NCBI RefSeq assembly: GCF_009930815.1
Contig: NZ_CP022222.1
Coordinates: forward strand, 2,832,501-2,896,500
Origin: Bradyrhizobium sp. CCBAU 051011
Lineage (GTDB): Bacteria > Pseudomonadota > Alphaproteobacteria > Rhizobiales > Xanthobacteraceae
Reading direction: 5' to 3'
DNA: 64,000 nucleotides
Position numbers and translations under genes: made by a program. A model generated the notes under the pieces. The model was not told the DNA's origin, did not search any database, and worked only from the letters and a program-made list of their open reading frames with translations. Shown here piece after piece: positions 56,680 to 64,000 of this stretch. How positions within the stretch are numbered: the first letter of the stretch is position 1; the number at the start of each line of letters is the position of its first letter.

Positions 56680-57105
56680 ATGACGAAACCTCGATTCGGC
56701 AGACGCTCCCGCTTTGCGCTCATCATGGCAGCGGCGCTGATCGCGCCTTCCGCATGGGCGCAGCAGGGCGAGCCGGCGCCGAAGCCCGGCAAGCCGATGA
56801 ATGCCGGCGACGTGTTGTCAGGTGAACTTAACGCCATGAAGGGCGGCAAGAAGAGCAAGCGCGCCGCGACCTACCAGATCACCAGCGAACCGCGCCGGCT
56901 GCCGCCGCCGAACGGGCTGTGCAATCTCGAAACCGGCCCTGAGACATTCCAACTCGTCACCACCAGCGACGCCCAGGCCGCGCAGCTCAAAAATTTCATC
57001 GGCAAGGAAATTTCCGTGAAGGTCGACGAAGTCGCCTGCGCCCAGGACGCCGGTCAGATGAGCGAGGCTGTGATCACCAAATGGAGCGTGGTGACCAAGC
57101 ATTGA
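56680..57105 (+). CDS. Hypothetical secreted protein
   Basis: 141 residues. The signal peptide (FALIMAAALIAPSAWAQQ) is cut near residue 28. The mature part, about 110 residues, has two cysteines (LCNLETGPE, EVACAQDAG) and a beta-rich pattern. No known domain. It follows recR by 23 bases and could be the last gene of that transcript. Confidence 0.65.
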   Translation: MTKPRFGRRSRFALIMAAALIAPSAWAQQGEPAPKPGKPMNAGDVLSGELNAMKGGKKSKRAATYQITSEPRRLPPPNGLCNLETGPETFQLVTTSDAQAAQLKNFIGKEISVKVDEVACAQDAGQMSEAVITKWSVVTKH

Positions 57106-57118
57106 GTTGCGAACTTCG

Positions 57119-57204
57119 TAGCCCGGATGGAGCGAAGCGCAATCCGGGATGATCTCTCCGCCTGTATGCCGACCCCGGATTTCGCTTCGCTCCATCCGGG
57201 CTAC
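57119..57204. repeat. Family E intergenic repeat
   Basis: TAGCCCGGATGGAGCGAAGC then GCAATCCGGG, a short spacer, and the mirror half (CCCCGGATTTCGCTTCGCTC then CATCCGGGCTA). One long hairpin between convergent genes. It contains GCGAAGC, a short sequence known to fold stably as single-stranded DNA. Confidence 0.85.
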
Positions 57205-57210
57205 AAACGC

Positions 57211-58575
57211 TTAAACTTTCACCGGCCCCACTGCCTCGAAATGCCCGCGCCGCTGCAGCCACGCCAGCAGGATCAGGCTAGGCACAGCCACTACGACCGA
57301 GATCACGAAGAACAGCGGCCAGCCCGTTGTCTCCGCCACAAAGCCCGCACCTGAGGACAAATAGGTGCGTCCGACGGCGGCGAGCGCGGTGAGCAGTGCG
57401 TATTGGGTCGCGGTGTGCAGCGGATTCTGGCACAGCGCCGAGAGATAGGCGACGAAGATCACGGTTCCGATCGCGCCGGTGAAGTTTTCCGCCGAGATGG
57501 CGACGGCCAGCGCCCACTGGTTGGTGCCGACAAAGGCGAGCCACGCGAACACGAGGTTGGAGATCGCCTGCAGCACGCCGCCGATCCACAGGCTTGCGAC
57601 CAGCGAATAGCGCCGCGCCACATAGCCGCCGGCAAAACCGCCAATCAGGGTCGCGGCGAGGCCGACGCCCTTGACGATGGCGGCGTAGTCGTTGCGGGTG
57701 AAGCCAAGGTCGATCACGAACGGCGCGGTCATGGTACCGGAAAATGCGTCGGTGAGCTTGAACAGCACCACGAAGGCGAGCGCCACCCAGGCATGCTTGC
57801 GGGACAGAAATTCGGAGAACGCCCCGATGGCCGCATGCATGACGCGGGCGAGAGCCGACTCGTCGCGGGTCGCTTCTTCCGCGCGCACCGATTGCTCGGG
57901 CTCGGTGGCGGCGAGCGCCGTGAGGGTGCCGATCAGCACCAGCGCGGCCATGACGACATAGCCCCACATCCACGCTGAACCGCGCCCGATGCCGGTGCTC
58001 TCGAACGCCGTCACGATGAACAGCACGCCGGCGGTCGACACCAGCATGCCGATCCGGTAGGCCGCGACATACGAGGCCATGCCGGCGGCCTGCTCGCTCT
58101 CGGGCAGGCTTTCGACGCGAAACGCATCGACGACGATGTCCTGGGTCGAGGACATCATGGCGACCAGAAGCGCGCCCAGCGCCACGAACAGCGGCGAGCG
58201 CGCCGGATCCGTCAGCGCCAGCAGCAGGATTGCGCCGATCAGGAGCAGTTGCGAGAACACCAGCCAGCCGCGGCGGCGGCCGAAGGCGCGGGTGAATACC
58301 GGCACATGCAGCGCATCGACCAGCGGCGCCCAGATGAATTTAAGCGTGTAGGGCGTGCCGACCAGCGCGAACAGCCCGATGGTGACGAGATCGACGCCGG
58401 ATTCGCGCATCCATACCAGGAGCGTCGATCCTGACAGCGCCAGCGGCAGGCCGGACGAAAAGCCGAGCATCAGCACGATCAGCACGCGGGGTTGCAGATA
58501 CACGGCCCAGGCCTCGCGCCAGGTTGGCGCGGGGGCAGGTGTGGCCGATGAGGATGTGGTTTCAGGTGCGGTCAT
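57211..58575 (-). CDS. ampG: AmpG-like muropeptide permease (MFS)
   Basis: 454 residues, about 12-14 membrane helices. MLGFSSGLPLALSGSTL, the TIGLFALVGTPYTLKFIWAP stretch and SSTQDIVVDAFRVE are the strongest AmpG signatures (the Q-D-I-V-x-D-A motif). AmpG brings anhydro-muropeptides from the periplasm into the cytosol for recycling. No ampC or other recycling gene is adjacent. Confidence 0.92.
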   Translation of the reverse strand: MTAPETTSSSATPAPAPTWREAWAVYLQPRVLIVLMLGFSSGLPLALSGSTLLVWMRESGVDLVTIGLFALVGTPYTLKFIWAPLVDALHVPVFTRAFGRRRGWLVFSQLLLIGAILLLALTDPARSPLFVALGALLVAMMSSTQDIVVDAFRVESLPESEQAAGMASYVAAYRIGMLVSTAGVLFIVTAFESTGIGRGSAWMWGYVVMAALVLIGTLTALAATEPEQSVRAEEATRDESALARVMHAAIGAFSEFLSRKHAWVALAFVVLFKLTDAFSGTMTAPFVIDLGFTRNDYAAIVKGVGLAATLIGGFAGGYVARRYSLVASLWIGGVLQAISNLVFAWLAFVGTNQWALAVAISAENFTGAIGTVIFVAYLSALCQNPLHTATQYALLTALAAVGRTYLSSGAGFVAETTGWPLFFVISVVVAVPSLILLAWLQRRGHFEAVGPVKV

Positions 58576-58602
58576 GCGAGGGGGTTAGCAGACTCCGGTG
58601 TC

Positions 58603-58743
58603 TTCCCTCTCCCCTTGTGGGAGAGGGTGGATCGAATGAGCGAAGCTCATTCGAGACGGGTGAGGGGTCTGTTTCCGCGGATAGAGACCCCTCATCCGGC
58701 GTGGACTGCGTCCACGCCACCTTCTCCCACAAGGGGAGAAGGA
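58603..58743. repeat. Family C intergenic repeat, copy 2
   Basis: Outer arms TTCCCTCTCCCCTTGTGGGA and TCCCACAAGGGGAGAAGGAA. It contains two perfect inner hairpins: TCGAATGAGC-GAA-GCTCATTCGA (58632-58654) and GGCGTGGAC-TGC-GTCCACGCC (58698-58718); the latter also occurs in copy 1 in the opposite orientation. Between rmuC and ampG. Confidence 0.88.
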
Positions 58744-58749
58744 AAGAAA

Positions 58750-59958
58750 CTACTCCCCCGCCTGCAGTTTGCGCGGCACGGGGAACAGTTCGGCCGTTCC
58801 GCCCTTCACCACGCGCGGTGCCTCGATCGGAGCATCCGCCTTGCTGAAATCGAGTTCCTCGATCCGGCCCGCCCGCTTCTCGATCTTGTCGGCGGAAATC
58901 AATATCTGCCGGACGTCCTCGTTCACATCGCCAAAATGCTTCTGCAGCTTCAGCACGCGATCACGCAGGCGCCCCAGATCGTCGCCGAGGTTGAGCACCT
59001 CGGTGCGGATCTGGTCGGCGGCATCGCGCATCCGCGCGTCTTTTAAAATCTGCTGCATCACCTGGATCGCCAGCATCAATAGCGAGGGCGACACCAGCAC
59101 GACGCGGGCGCGGTAGGCCTTCTGGATCACGTCGTCAAAACCGTCGTGGATTTCGGCGTAGACCGATTCCGACGGCACGAACATCAGCGCGGTGTCCTGG
59201 GTCTCGCCGGTGATCAGATATTTCTCGGCGATGTCGTTGACATGCTTCATCACGTCGTTGCGCAGGCGTTGGGTAGCAAATTTGCGCTCCTCGTCGCTGC
59301 GCGCATCATGCAGCGCGGTCATCGCTTCCAGCGGGAATTTCGCGTCGATGCAGAGCGGGCGCTGATCGGGCAGGAACACGACGCAGTCCGGCCGCTTGCC
59401 GGTCGAGAGCGTGTACTGGAATTCGTAAGCGCCCTGCGGCATGCCGTCCTGCACAATCGCTTCCATCCGCGCCTGGCCAAAGGCGCCGCGCGACTGCTTG
59501 TTGGCAAGGACGTCGCGCAAGGTCGTCACCTGCGAGGTCAGGTCGGTGAGATTCTTATGCGCGTTATCGATGATGCCTAGCCGCTCATGCAGCACGCGCA
59601 AGCTATCCATGGTGTGGCGCGTGGTGGCTTCCATCGACTGGCCGACCCGATGCGTCACCGAATCCAGCCGCTCGTTGACGGCGCGCGCCATCTCGGCCTG
59701 GCGGCCGGCCAGCGACTGGGCCATGGCGTCGACCCGGCCGGTGGATTCGCTCTGCGCCCGCAGCATCTCGCTCAGACGCTCTTCCAGTTCATCGGCGCGG
59801 ATCGCCTGCGCCATCGCCAGTTCCGCGCCCCGGCGGCCGGAGCGGGCAATCACGATGGCGATGGTCAGCAACAGTACCAGCGCGAGCGTGCCGAACCCGA
59901 TCAGCGCCTCGCCAACGTGAATCGGCAGGTCGCCGACCGTGAGAAGAATTTCGTTCAT
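58750..59958 (-). CDS. rmuC: DNA recombination protein RmuC
   Basis: 402 residues from ATG 59958 with AAGGCTGAC before it; the frame is open far upstream but antisense to def. A membrane helix (about 18-40) is followed by a coiled-coil (about 45-150) and the nuclease-like RmuC core (YEFQYTLSTGKRPDCVVFLP, LCIDAKFPLEA, TALMFVPSESVYAEI). RmuC limits inversions between short repeats. A gene with this role in a repeat-rich genome is notable. It shares a control region with def. Confidence 0.94.
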   Translation of the reverse strand: MNEILLTVGDLPIHVGEALIGFGTLALVLLLTIAIVIARSGRRGAELAMAQAIRADELEERLSEMLRAQSESTGRVDAMAQSLAGRQAEMARAVNERLDSVTHRVGQSMEATTRHTMDSLRVLHERLGIIDNAHKNLTDLTSQVTTLRDVLANKQSRGAFGQARMEAIVQDGMPQGAYEFQYTLSTGKRPDCVVFLPDQRPLCIDAKFPLEAMTALHDARSDEERKFATQRLRNDVMKHVNDIAEKYLITGETQDTALMFVPSESVYAEIHDGFDDVIQKAYRARVVLVSPSLLMLAIQVMQQILKDARMRDAADQIRTEVLNLGDDLGRLRDRVLKLQKHFGDVNEDVRQILISADKIEKRAGRIEELDFSKADAPIEAPRVVKGGTAELFPVPRKLQAGE

Positions 59959-60010
59959 GTCAGCCTTGTAGCCCGATTCGCCGCCGAGCGCGAACGAAGA
60001 GGGAACATTT

Positions 60011-60082
60011 GTGGTAAACGGCGGGTTAATTTTCGTGGTTAACGCCGCGTTAAAAATCATGGTTAAGGCCGCCTTAACGGGC
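60011..60082. promoter_or_regulatory. Three tandem CtrA-type boxes, 24-base period
   Basis: Units 60011-60034, 60035-60058 and 60059-60082 are each exactly 24 bases and similar. Unit 3 has TTAA-GGCCGCC-TTAAC and unit 2 TTAA-CGCCGCG-TTAA, both exact TTAA-N7-TTAA; unit 1 has TAAA-CGGCGGG-TTAA (one change). This is the recognition sequence of CtrA, the alphaproteobacterial cell-cycle regulator. The array is 52 bases from rmuC and 47 bases from def start codons. Confidence 0.7.
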
Positions 60083-60129
60083 TTCCCGGCGCATTGACCC
60101 CGGCAAATCAGCAGCTTAAATCGCGCGCT

Positions 60130-60657
60130 ATGGCCCTTAGAGAAATCATCATCCTGCCGGACAAGCAGCTCCGGCTGGTCTCCAAACCCGTCGAGAAGGT
60201 GACGACGGAGATCCGCAAACTCGCCGACGACATGTTCGAGACCATGTATGACGCGCCCGGCATCGGGCTCGCGGCAATCCAGGTCGCGCAGCCGCTGCGG
60301 CTGATCACCATGGATCTCGCCAAGAAGGACGAGAACGGCGAGACCAAGCCGAAGCCGCGCGTCTTCATCAATCCGGAAATCCTCTCCTCGTCGGAGGAAA
60401 TGTCGGTCTACGAGGAGGGCTGCCTCTCGATCCCCGAATATTACGAGGAGGTCGAGCGCCCCGCGAAGGTTCGCATCCGCTTTACCGATCTCGACGGCAA
60501 GGTGCACGAGGAAGACGCCGACGGCCTGTTCGCCACCTGCATCCAGCATGAGATCGACCATCTCAACGGTGTACTGTTCGTCGACTATCTGTCGAAGCTG
60601 AAGCGCGACCGCGTGATGAAGAAATTTACAAAAGCCGCCAAGCGCGCGGCGGAGTAG
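60130..60657 (+). CDS. def: Peptide deformylase
   Basis: 175 residues from ATG 60130. The three metal-site motifs are complete: [16 protein letters not shown] and QHEIDHLNG. It removes the formyl group from new proteins. First gene of def-fmt-truA; a family B repeat lies between def and fmt. CtrA-type boxes lie upstream. Confidence 0.97.
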   Translation: MALREIIILPDKQLRLVSKPVEKVTTEIRKLADDMFETMYDAPGIGLAAIQVAQPLRLITMDLAKKDENGETKPKPRVFINPEILSSSEEMSVYEEGCLSIPEYYEEVERPAKVRIRFTDLDGKVHEEDADGLFATCIQHEIDHLNGVLFVDYLSKLKRDRVMKKFTKAAKRAAE

Positions 60658-60674
60658 GCCCCACCCTATCGACC

Positions 60675-60763
60675 GTCATGCCCGGGTTCGTGCCGGGCAT
60701 CCACGCCTTCCTTTCTCGCTGCCAGCAAGACATGGATGGCCGGGACAAGCCCGGCCATGACGG
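60675..60763. repeat. Family B intergenic repeat, copy 5, inside the def-fmt operon
   Basis: GTCATGCCCGGGTTCGTGCC, GGGCATCC, a spacer, then GGATGGCCGGGACAAGCCCG, GCCATGAC. It sits in the 140 bases between def and fmt and would form a strong hairpin in the shared transcript. Confidence 0.85.
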
Positions 60764-60797
60764 AGTAAACTAGAATCGTACCGGGGTTTTCCACCTG

Positions 60798-61730
60798 ATG
60801 CCACTCCGCCTCATCTTCATGGGCACGCCCGATTTCGCGGTGCCGACGCTGCTGGAACTCGTGGCCCATGGCCATGAGGTCGTCGCCGTCTACACCCGCG
60901 CGCCAAAACCGGCCGGGCGCGGCATGAAGATGCAGCTGAGCCCCGTGGAGCAGGAGGCGCGGCGGCTCGGCATTCCCGTGATGACCCCGAGCACCCTGAA
61001 GACGCCGGAAGCGCTCGCCGAATTCCGCACGCACAATGCCGACGCCGCCGTCGTCGTCGCCTACGGCATGATCCTGCCGCAGGCCATTCTCGACGCGCCG
61101 CGCTATGGCTGCTTCAACCTGCACGGCTCGCTCTTGCCGCGCTGGCGCGGCGCGGCCCCCATCAACCGCGCGATCATGGCCGGTGACGTCGAGAGCGGCG
61201 TGATGGTGATGAAGATGGATGTCGGCCTCGACACCGGTGATGTCGCGATGGCGGAGCGGCTGGCGATCACGGACAGCATGACGGCCGCCGACCTGCACGA
61301 CGCACTGGCGCCGCTCGGCGCCGACCTGATGGTGCGCGCGATGGGTGGGCTGGAGCGCGGCGGATTGCAGCTCAGCAAACAGAGCGAGGACGGCGTGACC
61401 TACGCGGCGAAGATCGAGAAGGCCGAGGCGCGGATCGACTGGAAGCGGTCGGCGCGGGAAGTGCTGCGGCATATTCACGGCCTGTCGCCGTTTCCCGGCG
61501 CCTGGTGCGAGCTGGCCGCGGAAGCGGAGCCGGTGCGCCTCAAGATACTGCGCTGCGAGTTGGCGAGCGGGTCGGGTGCGGCTGGCGAGGTGCTGGATAA
61601 CGACCTTGCCATCGCCTGCGGCGACGGTGCCATTCGCATTGTCGAGCTGCAGCGCGCCGGCAAGGGGCCGATGAAATCAGCGGAATTTCTGCGCGGCACG
61701 GCGCTGAAGCCGCCTGCGCGGCTGGACTGA
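60798..61730 (+). CDS. fmt: Methionyl-tRNA formyltransferase
   Basis: 310 residues. It starts [16 protein letters not shown]; the 10-formyl-tetrahydrofolate site [16 protein letters not shown] (with the preceding NLHGS) is complete; the C-terminal tRNA-binding domain follows. It formylates initiator Met-tRNA. The stop overlaps the truA start by one base, so translation is coupled. Confidence 0.97.
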   Translation: MPLRLIFMGTPDFAVPTLLELVAHGHEVVAVYTRAPKPAGRGMKMQLSPVEQEARRLGIPVMTPSTLKTPEALAEFRTHNADAAVVVAYGMILPQAILDAPRYGCFNLHGSLLPRWRGAAPINRAIMAGDVESGVMVMKMDVGLDTGDVAMAERLAITDSMTAADLHDALAPLGADLMVRAMGGLERGGLQLSKQSEDGVTYAAKIEKAEARIDWKRSAREVLRHIHGLSPFPGAWCELAAEAEPVRLKILRCELASGSGAAGEVLDNDLAIACGDGAIRIVELQRAGKGPMKSAEFLRGTALKPPARLD

Positions 61731-62467
61731 TGCCTCGCTACAAGCTCATTATCGAATATGACGGCACGCCGTTCTCCGGCTGGCAGATCCAGGATAATGC
61801 GCCGACCGTGCAGGGCGCGCTGGAAACCGCGGTGAAGGCGATCTGCGGCGAGGACGTGCGCGTGCATGGCTCGGGCCGTACCGACGCCGGCGTGCATGCG
61901 CTGGGGCAGGTCGCGCATTGCGACATTCAAAAGCCGTTTCCGCCGGGCCGGCTGCGCGACGGGCTGAACGCGCATCTGCGTCCGCATCCAATCGGCGTGC
62001 TCTCGGCCGACATCGTGGCCGATGATTTCGAGGCGCGCTTTTCAGCGAAGAAGCGGCATTACCGCTACCGCATCACCAACACCAGAGCCAACCTCGCGCT
62101 CGACATCAAGCGAAGCTGGCGGGTGCCGCGCCATCTCGATACGGATGCGATGGACGTCGCGGCCAAGCGGCTGCTCGGCAAGCACGATTTCACCACCTTC
62201 CGCGATACCGAATGCCAGGCGAAATCGCCGGAGAAGACGCTCGATCAGCTCGACGTAATCAGGGAAGGCGATGCGATTTCGATCCTCACCTCGGCGCGCT
62301 CGTTCCTGCACAGCCAGGTGCGCTCGATGGTGGGTTCGCTGGTGTGGGTCGGCGAAGGGCGCTGGAGCGCCGACGACCTCGCCGCGGCCCTTGCCGCCCG
62401 CAACCGTGCCGCCTGTGGCCCGGTGGCGCCGCCGGAGGGATTATATTTGGTGCGGGTGGAGTATTAG
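61730..62467 (+). CDS. truA: tRNA pseudouridine(38-40) synthase TruA
   Basis: 245 residues. The catalytic Asp is in [27 protein letters not shown] opens the fold and [14 protein letters not shown] is the third family motif. It modifies the anticodon stem of many tRNAs. Last gene of the def-fmt-truA run; it overlaps the convergent reductase gene by 4 bases. Confidence 0.97.
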   Translation: MPRYKLIIEYDGTPFSGWQIQDNAPTVQGALETAVKAICGEDVRVHGSGRTDAGVHALGQVAHCDIQKPFPPGRLRDGLNAHLRPHPIGVLSADIVADDFEARFSAKKRHYRYRITNTRANLALDIKRSWRVPRHLDTDAMDVAAKRLLGKHDFTTFRDTECQAKSPEKTLDQLDVIREGDAISILTSARSFLHSQVRSMVGSLVWVGEGRWSADDLAAALAARNRAACGPVAPPEGLYLVRVEY

Positions 62468-63126
62468 GCCGGCTTGAGTACCATGTGCGTGGCGTTCGCC
62501 GTTGCAACATGATCGGTCACCTCGTAGCCCAGGCTCGGCAGATCAAGCCCCGCGAACAGGCTCTCGCCAGATCCAAGCAGGATCGGCGCAATCGCAATGT
62601 GCATTTCGTCGATCAGACGGGCGCGCAGATATTGCTGGATGGTCGCGACGCCGCCACCCACCCTCACATCCTTGCCGCCGGCAGCCTCGCGCGCCTTTTG
62701 CAGCGCTGCCTCGATGCCCTCGGTCACGAAATGGAAGACCGTGCCACCCTTCATGGTGATGGGAGCGCGGGAATGATGCGTCAACACGAAGACATCGCAA
62801 TGATAGGGCGGCTCGTCGCCCCACCAACCTTGCCAGGATTCATCCGGCCAGGGTCCACGTACCGGGCCGAACATGTTGCGGCCGAGAATCCAGGCGCCGA
62901 TATTCTCAAAACCTCGCGTCGCAAAATCGTCATCCGGGCCGGTCGTGCCGGCATCCTTTGCGAACAGCATTTTCTGGATGGTCTGCGTCGGCAATACCCA
63001 TTCGTGCAGTCCCAATCCGCCGACGCCGAGCGGGTTGTCGGCGTTCTGGCGGGGGCCTGCGCCGTAACCGTCGGCGGACACGCTGAAGCAGCGGACAACG
63101 AGCTTGCTTGTGGCTGAACTGGTCAT
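62464..63126 (-). CDS. RibD C-terminal / dihydrofolate reductase-like protein
   Basis: 220 residues with GAGGATGTGACGCC before the ATG. The fold is that of the RibD reductase domain: [16 protein letters not shown] at the front, [30 protein letters not shown] (the NADPH-binding GGG) and [13 protein letters not shown]. Many such proteins reduce unknown small substrates with NADPH; a few give antibiotic resistance-like traits in assays. Not a true folate enzyme by sequence. It begins 34 bases after dapE on the same strand. Confidence 0.82.
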   Translation of the reverse strand: MTSSATSKLVVRCFSVSADGYGAGPRQNADNPLGVGGLGLHEWVLPTQTIQKMLFAKDAGTTGPDDDFATRGFENIGAWILGRNMFGPVRGPWPDESWQGWWGDEPPYHCDVFVLTHHSRAPITMKGGTVFHFVTEGIEAALQKAREAAGGKDVRVGGGVATIQQYLRARLIDEMHIAIAPILLGSGESLFAGLDLPSLGYEVTDHVATANATHMVLKPA

Positions 63127-63160
63127 GGCGTCACATCCTCAGGGATGATGACGGCACAAG

Positions 63161-64000
63161 TCAGGCAAAATAGCGGTCCAGCACCCCGCGGTAGATTTTC
63201 GTCAGCTTCTCCAGATCCGACACTGGCGTGCGCTCGTCGACCTGGTGCATGGTCTGGCCGACCAGGCCGAACTCGATCACCGGGCAGTAGCTCGAGATGA
63301 AGCGCGCGTCCGAGGTGCCGCCGGACGTCGAGAGCTCGGGCTTGCGTCCGGTGACTTCCTCGATCGCGCTCACAGCCAGATCGGTGAACGCGCCGGGTTT
63401 GGTCACGAACACGTTGGAGTTGGAATATTCCCATGTGATGCGGGCGCGGATGCGGTTGCCGCAGGCTTTCGCCAGCCGCTCCTCCACCAGGGCGCGCAGC
63501 GTCTCCTGGGTGTGGTTGTCGTTGTAGCGGATGTTGAATTTGGCGCGGGCCTGGCCGGGGATGACGTTGCTCGCGGTATTGCCGACATCGACCGAGGTGA
63601 ATTCGAGATTGGACGCCTGAAACTGCGCGCTGCCATGGTCGAGCGGCTCGTCGGAAAGCGCCACGATCAGCCGCGAAATATCCGGCACCGGGTTCGACGC
63701 GCGGTGCGGATAGGCGACATGGCCCTGCACGCCGTCGACATGCAGCGTGCCGGATTGTGAGCCGCGGCGGCCGATCTTGATGCAATCGCCGAGCACTTCC
63801 ACATTGGAGGGCTCGCCGAGCACGCAATGGTCGAATTTCTCGCCGCGTTCGGCGCACCACTTCAAAAGCTTGATGGTGCCGTTGACCGAAATGTCCTCTT
63901 CGTCGCCGGTGATCAGAAACGAGATCGAGCCCCGGCCATCTTTTTGCGGCTTGCCGCCATTGTCCTTCAGATATTGCAGCACGGCAGCGACGCTGCAGGC
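63161..64000 (-). CDS. dapE: Succinyl-diaminopimelate desuccinylase, C-terminal part
   Basis: 280 codons are in the window; the N-terminus (roughly the first 100 residues, with the first zinc ligands) is beyond the right edge. The visible part has FLITGDEED (catalytic and metal-binding Glu pair), CVLGEPSN, the dimerisation domain with [20 protein letters not shown] and [13 protein letters not shown] with the last His ligand. DapE makes L,L-diaminopimelate for lysine and peptidoglycan. The RibD-like gene follows it. Confidence 0.95.
   Translation of the reverse strand, partial: ACSVAAVLQYLKDNGGKPQKDGRGSISFLITGDEEDISVNGTIKLLKWCAERGEKFDHCVLGEPSNVEVLGDCIKIGRRGSQSGTLHVDGVQGHVAYPHRASNPVPDISRLIVALSDEPLDHGSAQFQASNLEFTSVDVGNTASNVIPGQARAKFNIRYNDNHTQETLRALVEERLAKACGNRIRARITWEYSNSNVFVTKPGAFTDLAVSAIEEVTGRKPELSTSGGTSDARFISSYCPVIEFGLVGQTMHQVDERTPVSDLEKLTKIYRGVLDRYFA

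Noticed and set aside
59959-60561. N-terminal extension of RmuC by about 200 residues
   Set aside because: The extension is antisense to def and crosses the CtrA-type array. ATG 59958 has a good ribosome-binding sequence and gives the normal membrane-anchored start.

Overview
The window reads as chromosomal DNA of a Bradyrhizobium-like alphaproteobacterium (Nitrobacteraceae). The basis is high GC content, the linked set HPr / EIIA-Man / short HprK / ChvG / ChvI near an ATP-type pckA, an SRP RNA-dnaX-ybaB-recR block, and many palindromic intergenic repeats of the kind common in that genus. I assigned this by recognition, not by a search. No rRNA, tRNA, CRISPR array, complete insertion sequence, prophage or plasmid gene was seen.

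Layout. 1-5460: start of modA (cut by the window edge), an LTXXQ-type periplasmic protein, mepA, a phytanoyl-CoA dioxygenase-like gene, a Bug/TctC solute-binding protein, and a divergent FAD monooxygenase broken by a one-base frameshift. 5460-16950: a PAS-GGDEF-EAL phosphodiesterase with a missing N-terminal PAS domain, a DUF1801 protein, a histone-tail-like basic protein, a group D flavin monooxygenase, a class 3 lipase, an MFS carrier, lepA, a GT39 glycosyltransferase and an SDR. 17147-26703: the regulatory PTS and ChvG/ChvI operon on the minus strand, then a HugZ-like gene, a secreted TPR-CHAT protease-like protein and pckA on the plus strand. A perfect FNR/FixK-type site lies before pckA. 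26770-34890: two divergent ECF sigma factors, a cupin anti-sigma, arginase, a thioesterase, an alpha/beta hydrolase, glycogen phosphorylase and small orphan proteins. 35053-47448: a hypothetical gene, DUF2865, pyrE, a GST, LysE, polA with decayed proofreading motifs, an acyltransferase, UDP-glucose dehydrogenase and hrpB. 47690-57105: a retropepsin-like protease, phosphomannomutase/phosphoglucomutase, an Lrp regulator, a PfkB kinase, nudC-HIT, SRP RNA, dnaX-ybaB-recR. 57211-64000: ampG, rmuC, def-fmt-truA, a RibD-like reductase and dapE (cut by the window edge).

How genes work together. HPr, EIIA and HprK have no sugar permease partner here, so they look like a regulatory phosphorelay tied to ChvG/ChvI and probably to carbon flux through PckA. 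def, fmt and truA are translation-linked and share a divergent control region with rmuC that carries three CtrA-type boxes at an exact 24-base period. ugd, the acyltransferase, the phosphomannomutase and the GT39 enzyme suggest surface polysaccharide synthesis. mepA and ampG belong to peptidoglycan turnover.

Between genes there are at least seven repeat families (called A-G here). Several copies carry a small perfect hairpin whose three-base loop reads G-N-A on one strand. Nothing in the window is an obvious new defence or biosynthetic system. The best leads are the CtrA array, the GNA hairpins, the decayed PolA exonuclease, the TPR-CHAT protein, and the FixK-type box before pckA.
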